This document shows, in pieces, positions 8,538 through 15,431 of a stretch of 31,216 nucleotides of DNA. The stretch covers positions 1 through 31,216 of the forward strand of contig CAAGSD010000055.1 in assembly GCA_900772845.1 (NCBI GenBank), written 5' to 3'. Origin of the DNA: Lachnospiraceae bacterium (GTDB lineage Bacteria; Bacillota; Clostridia; Lachnospirales; Lachnospiraceae). Below the pieces are notes generated by a model. That model searched no databases. It worked only from the letters and a program-made list of their open reading frames with translations, and was not told where the DNA came from. The position numbers and the translations under genes were made by a program. Each line of letters begins with the position of its first letter. The first letter of the stretch is position 1.

Positions 8538-8617
8538 CCATGTAAGCTGCGAAAAATAAACAGGTCTGATGCGATTTTGCACAACGAAGGTGAAGTCGTC
8601 AAAAAAGGAGGAGAATT

Positions 8618-9097
8618 ATGAAAAAATTGGTAAGTGGAGAATGGAAAGTAAGAGCCTGCGGAGTACTGCTGGCAGTAACCATGGCAGCAGGAATGACCGC
8701 CTGCGGCAGTAAGGCCGGGGATAATGGCAGCACACAGGGAACAGTCCAGGAATCTGTACAGGCGCAGACGGACGGAGTCTTTGCGGACGGCAGTGAACTG
8801 GGAGAGGGCAACACCGAGTTTACCCTGACCATAACGGATAAGGAAGGCGCTGAGAGCAGTTTTACCATTCATACCAACAAGGAAAACGTGGGGGATGCCC
8901 TGACCGAGATCGGCATGATCGCAGGGGAAGAGGGAGATTACGGTCTCTATGTGAAGACCGTCAACGGTGTAACGGCAGATTATGATGTGGACCAGACCTA
9001 CTGGGCATTTTACATTAATGGGGAATATGCTTCTACCGGTGTAGATGCCACACCTGTGACTGCCGGGGATACCTATTCCTTCAAAGTGGAGAAATAA
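8618..9097 (+). CDS. DUF4430 (transcobalamin C-terminal-like) lipoprotein
   Basis: The 159-residue protein has a lipoprotein signal (MTAC, Cys29), a short Gly/Ser/Thr/Gln-rich linker, and a small beta domain from about residue 65 with NVGDALTEIGMI, GLYVKTVNGV, DQTYWAFYINGEYASTGVD and DTYSFKVEK. This order is typical of DUF4430, which resembles the C-terminal domain of cobalamin-binding intrinsic factor and transcobalamin. It would sit outside the cell, anchored to the membrane. A strong AAGGAGG precedes the ATG. The ECF S component begins three bases after its stop, so the two almost certainly act together. The ligand is unknown, and no cobalamin riboswitch is seen in the short upstream gap. 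Confidence 0.85.
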   Translation: MKKLVSGEWKVRACGVLLAVTMAAGMTACGSKAGDNGSTQGTVQESVQAQTDGVFADGSELGEGNTEFTLTITDKEGAESSFTIHTNKENVGDALTEIGMIAGEEGDYGLYVKTVNGVTADYDVDQTYWAFYINGEYASTGVDATPVTAGDTYSFKVEK

Positions 9098-9100
9098 GGA

Positions 9101-9619
9101 TTGAAAAACGCAAAACTGACGATCAGAGAGATGGCGGTTTTCGCAATGCTGGGAGCGTTAATGTACGCTTCGAAGATGATCATGGAGGTGGCACCGAATG
9201 TCCACCTCCTTGGTGTTTTTACGATTGCGTTTACCGTGGTATATCGGAAAAAAGCATTGTATCCTATCTATACATATGTGCTGCTGAACGGGATATTCTG
9301 CGGGTTTGCCACCTGGTGGATCCCTTACCTGTATCTGTGGACAGTGCTGTGGGGAGCGACCATGCTGTTACCGAAAAAAATTCCGGCGAAGGTGCAGCCT
9401 GTTGTTTATATGCTGTTATGTGCCGCCCACGGATTTTTGTTCGGTACACTGTATGCACCGGCGCAGGCACTGTTATATGGATTAAACTTTCAGAAAATGA
9501 TCGCCTGGATCATTACCGGGTTGCCTTGGGATTTCGTCCACGGCGTCAGTAATTTTTTCTGTGGGATACTGATCGTCCCCATAGTTAAAATACTAACTTT
9601 TCTGGAAAAAAATCTTTAG
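9101..9619 (+). CDS. ECF transporter S component (substrate unknown)
   Basis: This 172-residue, very hydrophobic protein has about five or six membrane segments. Its start (KLTIREMAVFAMLGALMY) has the character of ECF substrate-specificity subunits, which capture vitamins or metals and dock on a shared energising module (EcfA, EcfA', EcfT) encoded elsewhere. The start is a TTG at 9101; GGAG at 9088-9091 gives a normal spacing. An in-frame ATG at 9131 is an alternative but would cut into the first helix region. It is translationally linked to the DUF4430 lipoprotein, which could hand over substrate. I see no motif that assigns thiamine, cobalamin or another ligand. Confidence 0.82.
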   Translation: MKNAKLTIREMAVFAMLGALMYASKMIMEVAPNVHLLGVFTIAFTVVYRKKALYPIYTYVLLNGIFCGFATWWIPYLYLWTVLWGATMLLPKKIPAKVQPVVYMLLCAAHGFLFGTLYAPAQALLYGLNFQKMIAWIITGLPWDFVHGVSNFFCGILIVPIVKILTFLEKNL

Positions 9620-9680
9620 AAAATCTTTTGTTTTTTCTGTAGGTGAAATTAGAAATTATAGCTTAGAATCAGCAACAGAC

Positions 9681-9711
9681 AGGGGAGAGGATCCCCTTGC
9701 CGCATGCGGCA
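9681..9711 (+). promoter_or_regulatory. Two abutting inverted repeats upstream of response regulator gene
   Basis: AGGGGA-GAGGA-TCCCCT at 9681-9697 is followed directly by the perfect 14-bp palindrome TGCCGCATGCGGCA at 9698-9711. The gene's ATG is at 9727, with a GAGAGGGAG ribosome site between. They could form an mRNA structure or a protein-binding site, for example for autoregulation. Confidence 0.45.
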
Positions 9712-9726
9712 GAATGAGAGGGAGTC

Positions 9727-10443
9727 ATGGAGAACAATAAATATCATATTCTCATCGTGGAGGATGATAAGGAAATCCGGGATGGCGTGGAGATTTACCT
9801 GAAAAATCAGGGGTATCAGGTATGGAAAGCTGCCAACGGTAAGGAAGGACTGGAGATCGTAGCACAGGAGGAGATCCATCTGGCTATCCTGGATATCATG
9901 ATGCCGGTGATGGACGGTGTGACGATGTTAATGAAGCTGCGGGAGCAGAATCACGAGTTTCCGGTGATCATGCTGTCCGCCAAGTCCGAGGAAGTGGATA
10001 AGATCATGGGATTAAATATGGGAGCGGATGACTATGTGACCAAACCCTTTACGCCGTTGGAGCTGTTGGCGAGGGTGAATTCCCATCTGCGCAGATATTC
10101 TAAATATCTGACGGCAGTCAGTGGGGAAGAACAGGAGAAATCCCATGTGTACACCATCGGCGGACTGGAACTTAACGAAGAAACCGTGGAAGTGACGGTG
10201 GACGGAGAAGCGGTGAAGCTGACTCCCATGGAATTCAAGATCGTACAGCTTTTGATCAAGAATCCCGGCAGAGTATTTTCCGCAGATGAGATCTATGAGC
10301 GTATCTGGAACGAGAAAGCGGTCAACACCGATACCATTATGGTACATGTGCGGAATATCCGGGAGAAGATAGAGATCGATCCACGCAATCCCAAATACCT
10401 GAAAGTGGTATGGGGTGTAGGTTATAAGATCGATAAACAATAA
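9727..10443 (+). CDS. OmpR-family response regulator
   Basis: This 238-residue protein has a receiver domain (about 6-120) with acidic residues Glu12, Asp13 and Asp14, the phospho-acceptor Asp56 (LDIMMP), and the conserved Lys in YVTKPF. A winged-helix DNA-binding domain (about 140-236) ends with VVWGVGYKID. It should be phosphorylated by the histidine kinase encoded immediately downstream and bind promoter DNA. The stop TAA is followed directly by the kinase reading frame. Its targets are unknown. The paired inverted repeats just upstream are candidate autoregulatory sites. Confidence 0.95.
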   Translation: MENNKYHILIVEDDKEIRDGVEIYLKNQGYQVWKAANGKEGLEIVAQEEIHLAILDIMMPVMDGVTMLMKLREQNHEFPVIMLSAKSEEVDKIMGLNMGADDYVTKPFTPLELLARVNSHLRRYSKYLTAVSGEEQEKSHVYTIGGLELNEETVEVTVDGEAVKLTPMEFKIVQLLIKNPGRVFSADEIYERIWNEKAVNTDTIMVHVRNIREKIEIDPRNPKYLKVVWGVGYKIDKQ

Positions 10444-10509
10444 ATGCGGAATATGAGAAACAAAGCGTTTCGGCAGACAGAGCAGGAAAATGGCCGGAGA
10501 GGTGTAAAA

Positions 10510-13005
10510 ATGGAACAGGTAACAGAACTTGTGAAAGCGGAGACAACAGAAAACCAGGAAAATAGTGAAAACAGAAAGCCTGCAGTCAAATGGCTGATCA
10601 TCGGATTGATTGTCAGTCTGGCAGCTTCCGGCATTTTTACCGCCTGCTACGGAATCTTTGAGCGTAGGGCGGAGAGTCGGAGAAATGAACAATACATTGC
10701 GGATCCGCTGGAAACGTCGAATACGATTACTTATCTGTATCAGAACTGCTATCTGCTCTACCGTGATCTGTACAACAAAGAGCACCAGACTTCCTTAAGC
10801 TATGGAGAATTATATATGCAGCCAACGGAGGGGAATGAATGGCTCAATGATGACCAGAAGCGGGCAGAAATGTCGGACGGAGATACGAAGGATCTCACGA
10901 TACCGGAAGGGGAGGATCCAGAAAACTATGTGGCCCAGGGAAGCTTTGCAGCACAGACCAGGGAATACCTGGAAGAACACTTCAATACCCTGGAAAGTTC
11001 CTTCAGTCAGTTGAATAATTTATATGATTATAGGATCCGGGATACGGAGACCGGAGAGACCATAAGTAATCTGGCAGATACGGATATCGTGGCGGAGGAA
11101 CAGAGCTTTTATCTGACTTTTGTATTTGATGCCTATGGAAATGATGCAACTCTCGGGAATACAGTGATCGGATCGGATACGACATCCCTTCGCAAGACAG
11201 CGGCGGAAGTGATCCGTAATTGCGGTCTTGTGCGAATGGTGGATGCCAATATGGGCAGCGTGATCGATGCCGGTCACAATACCATGTTCCGGCTGGAAAT
11301 GCCGAAAAATTGTGAGATCACCTTCTGCATTTCCAGACAGGCGGCACAGAATCTGGGACAGAACGGCCAGTTTATTTATTATGATGAGGATATGAACAAC
11401 GTCAGTGTTTACTTTTCCATGGGAGAGCAGTATGCATCCTATTATCTGTCCGGATGTCAGCAGATGTTTCTGATCCTGGTACTGTTGATCTTCCTGCTGG
11501 CGCTTGTATTACCGGGACTTGGGGAAGAGAGAGCCTGGGAGAAGGTGGTGCTGCTGAAGCTGCCTGTCGAGGCGATTGTTGTGATCCTTGTGGTGATCGC
11601 CGGGATCGGAAGTGAACAGGTGGTAGGACTGGTATCCTGGGTAAGGAGTGGTCAGGCGCTGAGCACGGTTTTACGTGGAAACAGTGCGCAGATACAGTTA
11701 TTGACCATAATACTGACCTATGCATTAAATGTTCTGGCAGTGGCAGCCTTGTTTTTCATTGTCTGGTGCGTGGGAGTATCCCTGCGGGCAATGCGGGTTC
11801 AGGGAGCCGGAATGTATTTGAGACAGCACAGCTTGTGCTATCTGTTAGTACCGCTCTGGAAAAAACTATGGAGAGGAATGAAGAAGGGATTCTCCATTGG
11901 CAGGGATAAGGTGGTGGATGTCTATCATGATGCGGAGCATTTTGATGTCACGAAGGATGCCAAGAAGCTGATCCTGCGGATCGTGCTGTGGAATGCCCTG
12001 ATCCTGGTAGTGATCTGCAGCCTTCCGCTGGGAGGACTGACGATCGCAGTCATTTACTCTGTGGTACTGTATTTTGTACTGCGGCGTTATGTCAGCAAAT
12101 TGCAGAAAAAGTACGGATTGCTGCTGAAAGCCACCAATGAGATCGCCCAAGGTAATCTGAACGTGACCATAGAGGAAGATCTGGGCGTGTTTGAACCCTT
12201 TAAACCGCAGATCTACCGGATCGAGGAAGGCTTCCGCAACGCAGTGGCAGAGGAAGTCAAGAGCCAGCGGATGAAGTCAGAACTGATCACCAATGTATCC
12301 CACGATCTGAAGACACCACTGACGGCCATCATTACTTATGTAAAATTATTGCAGGAGCCGGGAGTGACGGAGGAACAACGGAAAGAATATTTAGAGACCC
12401 TGGATCGCAAATCCCTGCGGCTGAAAGCCCTGATCGAGGATCTCTTTGAGGTCAGCAAGGCCAATTCCCAGAATGTCACACTGGATATCCGGGATGTTGA
12501 CATCGTGAGCATGGTGAAACAGGTCGAATTCGAGATGGAAGATAAGCTGGCAGATGCCGGACTGGAAGTAAGAATGAGTCTCCCGGAGGAAAAGGTCATC
12601 GTACCACTGGACAGTCAGAAGACCTTCCGTATTTTTGAAAATCTGTTTGGGAATATTGCAAAGTATGCACTGTCTGGAACCAGAGTGTATGTCAACGGTT
12701 TTACGGCAAAGGATGAGGTGACGATTATCTTAAAAAACATCACGGCGCAGGAATTATCCGTATCGGGAGAAGAACTGACCGAGCGATTCGTCAGAGGGGA
12801 TGCTTCCCGTAATACGGAAGGCAGCGGATTGGGACTGGCCATTGCCAAGAGCTTCACAGAATTACAGGGTGGAAAGTTCCGGATCGAATTGGATGGTGAT
12901 CTGTTTAAGGTGGTGCTGACCTGGAAAGTAAAGCAGGAGAGCGGGAATCACGACAATTCCGGGGACATAGTGACGGCCGGAGAAAAAGAAAAACAACCAC
13001 TGTAA
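10510..13005 (+). CDS. Large membrane sensor histidine kinase
   Basis: From the preferred start this protein has 831 residues. A first membrane segment (about 28-50) precedes an extracellular region of about 265 residues, then several more membrane segments lie near 319-337, 353-370, 397-425 and 487-525. A HAMP-like linker leads to the HisKA motif NVSHDLKTPLT with the phospho-acceptor His598, an N box (ENLFGNIAKYAL), and a G2 box (EGSGLGLAIAKSF). The usual DxGxG of the G1 box is not seen; the position reads ILKNITAQEL. The frame begins at 10444, right after the regulator stop, without a ribosome site, whereas GGAGAGG at 10496-10502 precedes the ATG at 10510. The signal sensed is unknown. Confidence 0.92.
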   Translation: MEQVTELVKAETTENQENSENRKPAVKWLIIGLIVSLAASGIFTACYGIFERRAESRRNEQYIADPLETSNTITYLYQNCYLLYRDLYNKEHQTSLSYGELYMQPTEGNEWLNDDQKRAEMSDGDTKDLTIPEGEDPENYVAQGSFAAQTREYLEEHFNTLESSFSQLNNLYDYRIRDTETGETISNLADTDIVAEEQSFYLTFVFDAYGNDATLGNTVIGSDTTSLRKTAAEVIRNCGLVRMVDANMGSVIDAGHNTMFRLEMPKNCEITFCISRQAAQNLGQNGQFIYYDEDMNNVSVYFSMGEQYASYYLSGCQQMFLILVLLIFLLALVLPGLGEERAWEKVVLLKLPVEAIVVILVVIAGIGSEQVVGLVSWVRSGQALSTVLRGNSAQIQLLTIILTYALNVLAVAALFFIVWCVGVSLRAMRVQGAGMYLRQHSLCYLLVPLWKKLWRGMKKGFSIGRDKVVDVYHDAEHFDVTKDAKKLILRIVLWNALILVVICSLPLGGLTIAVIYSVVLYFVLRRYVSKLQKKYGLLLKATNEIAQGNLNVTIEEDLGVFEPFKPQIYRIEEGFRNAVAEEVKSQRMKSELITNVSHDLKTPLTAIITYVKLLQEPGVTEEQRKEYLETLDRKSLRLKALIEDLFEVSKANSQNVTLDIRDVDIVSMVKQVEFEMEDKLADAGLEVRMSLPEEKVIVPLDSQKTFRIFENLFGNIAKYALSGTRVYVNGFTAKDEVTIILKNITAQELSVSGEELTERFVRGDASRNTEGSGLGLAIAKSFTELQGGKFRIELDGDLFKVVLTWKVKQESGNHDNSGDIVTAGEKEKQPL

Positions 13006-13056
13006 TCATAAAAAGTATTACATTATAATATTAAAATAGATCAATAAATTAAAGCC

Positions 13057-13101
13057 AAAACATCCACATTTCCGTAGAAATACGTTAATTGTGGATGTTT
13101 T
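13057..13101 (+). terminator. Probable terminator after the two-component operon
   Basis: AAAACATCCACA at 13057-13068 pairs perfectly with TGTGGATGTTTT at 13090-13101 around a 21-base loop. The T run is mostly inside the stem and the tract is short. It lies 51 bases after the kinase stop and overlaps the leuC -35 region. Confidence 0.6.
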
Positions 13102-13126
13102 CAATTACAAATGAGTGTGCTACAAT
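13098..13126 (+). promoter_or_regulatory. Probable leuC promoter
   Basis: TTTTCA at 13098-13103 (weak -35), 17 bases, then TACAAT at 13121-13126 with an extended -10 TGC in front. Transcription would begin at about 13133, at the base of the leader hairpin. Confidence 0.55.
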
Positions 13127-13130
13127 GTAT

Positions 13131-13192
13131 CTATTCCAAAACCCGGAGAAAAGCCTGGAAGAGGTGGATTTTGGTCCCGGGTTCTGGAATAG
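13131..13192 (+). promoter_or_regulatory. Leader hairpin at the 5' end of the leuC transcript
   Basis: CTATTCCAAAACCCGG at 13131-13146 pairs with 13177-13192 over 16 positions with one mismatch. Inside the left arm, CCAAAA (13136-13141) could alternatively pair with TTTTGG (13169-13174). There is no T-box core (TGGNACC) in it. It could stabilise the mRNA or regulate leuCD. Confidence 0.55.
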
Positions 13193-13227
13193 AAAAGCTG
13201 TATGAAGAGAAAAAGGAGCAGTAGACA

Positions 13228-14499
13228 ATGGGAATGACAATGACACAGAAGATACTTGCCCAGGCAGCGGGCCTTGCGCAGGTACAGGCAGGACAGTTGA
13301 TCGAGGCACAGCTGGATCTGGTGCTGGGCAACGATATCACCAGTCCGGTAGCAATCAAAGAGATGGATAAAATGAAGGTGCAGGGAGTGTTCGATAAGGA
13401 TAAGATCGCACTGGTACCGGATCATTTTGTTCCCAATAAGGATATTAAATCTGCGGAGCACTGCAAATGTGTCCGTGAGTTTGCAAGACGCAATGAGATC
13501 ACTAATTATTTCGAAGTGGGAGAGATGGGTATCGAGCATGCACTGCTTCCGGAGAAAGGACTTACCGTAGCCGGAGATGTGATCATTGGCGCAGATTCCC
13601 ATACCTGTACCTATGGTGCACTGGGAGCATTTTCCACCGGTGTGGGCAGTACGGATATGGCAGCCGGTATGGCTACCGGCAAGGCATGGTTCAAGGTGCC
13701 TTCTGCTATTAAGTTCAACCTGACCGGCAAACCTTCCGAATGGGTCAGCGGCAAAGATGTGATCTTACATATCATCGGTATGATCGGCGTGGACGGTGCA
13801 CTGTACAAGTCCATGGAATTCGTGGGAGACGGCATTGCCAACCTGTCCATGGATGACCGCTTCACCATTGCCAACATGGCCATTGAGGCCGGTGGCAAGA
13901 ACGGTATTTTCCCTGTGGATGAGAAAGCTATTGCTTATATGGAAGAACACTCCAAGCGTCCCTATAAAGTATTCGAAGCAGATCCGGACGCACAGTATGA
14001 TGCGGAATATACCATTGACTTAAGCACTTTACGGCCTACCGTGGCATTCCCTCATCTGCCGGAGAATACACATACCATCGATGAGATCCACGAGATGGAT
14101 CCCATTGCCATCGACCAGGTAGTCATCGGTTCCTGCACCAACGGACGTATTGACGATCTGCGCACCGCAGCAAAGGTACTCAAGGGCAGACATGTGGCAA
14201 AGGGTATGCGCTGCATCGTAATTCCTGCCACCCAGTCCATCTATATGCAGGCTATGGAAGAGGGACTTCTGAAGACCTTTATTGAAGCGGGAGCAGTCGT
14301 AAGCACTCCTACCTGTGGACCCTGCCTTGGTGGATACATGGGTATCCTGGCAGAAGGTGAGAGATGTGTCTCCACCACGAATCGTAACTTTGTTGGACGT
14401 ATGGGACATGTGAAGTCCGAGATCTATCTGGCAAGTCCCGCAGTAGCGGCAGCCAGTGCCATCACCGGCAAGATTTCCTGCCCCTGTGAACTCAAATAG
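13228..14499 (+). CDS. leuC: 3-isopropylmalate dehydratase large subunit
   Basis: With LeuD this 423-residue protein isomerises 2-isopropylmalate to 3-isopropylmalate in leucine synthesis, in the cytoplasm. It belongs to the aconitase superfamily. The three cysteines that hold the 4Fe-4S cluster are Cys303 (GSCTNGR), Cys363 and Cys366 (TCGPCLGG). GADSHTCTYGALGAF and NRNFVGRMGH are family signatures. At about 420 residues it is the shorter, HacA/archaeal-type LeuC common in Clostridia, not the 465-residue enterobacterial form. AAGGAG at 13213-13218 sets the ATG. A promoter and leader hairpin precede it. leuA and leuB are not in the window. Confidence 0.96.
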   Translation: MGMTMTQKILAQAAGLAQVQAGQLIEAQLDLVLGNDITSPVAIKEMDKMKVQGVFDKDKIALVPDHFVPNKDIKSAEHCKCVREFARRNEITNYFEVGEMGIEHALLPEKGLTVAGDVIIGADSHTCTYGALGAFSTGVGSTDMAAGMATGKAWFKVPSAIKFNLTGKPSEWVSGKDVILHIIGMIGVDGALYKSMEFVGDGIANLSMDDRFTIANMAIEAGGKNGIFPVDEKAIAYMEEHSKRPYKVFEADPDAQYDAEYTIDLSTLRPTVAFPHLPENTHTIDEIHEMDPIAIDQVVIGSCTNGRIDDLRTAAKVLKGRHVAKGMRCIVIPATQSIYMQAMEEGLLKTFIEAGAVVSTPTCGPCLGGYMGILAEGERCVSTTNRNFVGRMGHVKSEIYLASPAVAAASAITGKISCPCELK

Positions 14500-14521
14500 T
14501 ATTCCAGCGTCATGGAATACT
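14498..14521 (+). other. Short inverted repeat overlapping the leuC stop
   Basis: AGTATTCCA at 14498-14506 pairs with TGGAATACT at 14513-14521 (9 bp, 6-base loop). It begins within the leuC stop codon. No T tract follows, so it is more likely an mRNA 3' structure than a terminator. Confidence 0.5.
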
Positions 14522-14564
14522 TGAGAGATTACTATAAGCAGATCCCGGGCAAGCTTATGCTTCA

Positions 14565-14639
14565 GAACAATTCTGAAAGAGCGGTTGTATAAATGTAAAG
14601 CCTTGCAGAGGCGATTTTGCGAACGGGGATGAATAGTTA
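14565..14639 (+). repeat. Diverged copy of the smpB-leader structured repeat
   Basis: The stretch after the hairpin GCCTT-GCA-GAGGC (14600-14612) reads GATTTTGCGAACGGGG and ends GAATAGTTA. It aligns with the element at 30116-30182, which has GCTCC-GCA-GGAGC, a similar tail and the same GAATAGTTA end. The left end (AACAATTCTGA near 14566) resembles AACTATTCAGA there. It fills part of the unusually wide leuC-leuD gap. Confidence 0.5.
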
Positions 14640-14696
14640 AGAAAAATTTGGTATAAGAAATATATATGAATATAAGAAATAGAAAGGTAACGGAAA

Positions 14697-15188
14697 ATGA
14701 ACAACGCAAAAGGAATAGTTTTCAAATTCGGAGATAACGTGGATACTGACGTTATCATTCCCGCAAGATATCTGAATTCCTCCGATCCTGCAGAACTGGC
14801 CACTCACTGCATGGAGGATATTGACAAGAACTTTATTAAAAATGTAAAAAAGGGTGACATCATCGTAGCGGAGAAAAACTTCGGCTGCGGCTCCTCCAGA
14901 GAGCATGCCCCCATCGCCATCAAGGCAGCAGGTGTCAGCTGCGTCATCGCAGAGACCTTCGCCAGAATCTTCTACCGCAATGCCATCAACATCGGACTGC
15001 CCATCATTGAGTGTCCCGAGGCATCCCGGAAGATTCAAAACGGCGATGAAGTCGAGATCGATTTCAATACCGGAGTGATCCAGGATCTTACCACAGGCGA
15101 AAGCTTCCAGGGACAGGCGTTCCCCGAGTTCATGCAGAAGATCATTGCCGCAGAGGGACTGATCAACTACATCAACAGCCAGGAATAA
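14697..15188 (+). CDS. leuD: 3-isopropylmalate dehydratase small subunit
   Basis: This 163-residue protein forms the swivelling domain that completes the LeuC active site. The motif NFGCGSSREHAP at residues 61-72 is the substrate-binding signature of the family, and DNVDTDVIIPARYL at the N-terminus is also typical. The length matches the short LeuD that partners the HacA-type LeuC. GAAAGG at 14682-14687 precedes the ATG. It is separated from leuC by 197 bases, wider than is usual for these two subunits, and the gap is full of hairpins. A strong terminator follows, so it closes the transcription unit. Confidence 0.95.
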   Translation: MNNAKGIVFKFGDNVDTDVIIPARYLNSSDPAELATHCMEDIDKNFIKNVKKGDIIVAEKNFGCGSSREHAPIAIKAAGVSCVIAETFARIFYRNAINIGLPIIECPEASRKIQNGDEVEIDFNTGVIQDLTTGESFQGQAFPEFMQKIIAAEGLINYINSQE

Positions 15189-15282
15189 ATTGAGTGTATG
15201 GCTCGTAACGTAGGGTTGCCATAACCCCCACGAACGCCCGCAGCCATTTCTATTGTTTTGGTGCAAATCGCATCAAAATAGC

Positions 15283-15341
15283 AAAATCAGTACAAAAAAT
15301 CTTCTAAATCAAACATTTTTTGTACTGATTTTATTTTTTTT
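15283..15341 (+). terminator. Strong rho-independent terminator after leuD
   Basis: AAAATCAGTACAAAAAAT at 15283-15300 pairs perfectly over 18 bp with 15315-15332. A 14-base loop separates the arms and a run of eight T follows at 15334-15341. The convergent transporter gene ends 91 bases beyond it. Confidence 0.85.
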
Positions 15342-15431
15342 CCCATTTTAGCGAAAATAAGCTCTTATAAAAGGCCAAAATCACCTGTTTTTGTATTTTT
15401 TTAGCAAAAAAAGGCGTTTTTAATACAAACT

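Noticed and set aside
9264..9552. Overlapping reading frames on both strands inside the ECF gene
   Set aside because: They lack ribosome sites and protein-like composition and are shadows of the real gene. The same holds for other long antisense frames in leuC, gpmI, rnr and oppA.
10444..10509. Kinase start directly after the regulator stop
   Set aside because: No Shine-Dalgarno precedes 10444 or 10453, while the ATG at 10510 has a strong one.
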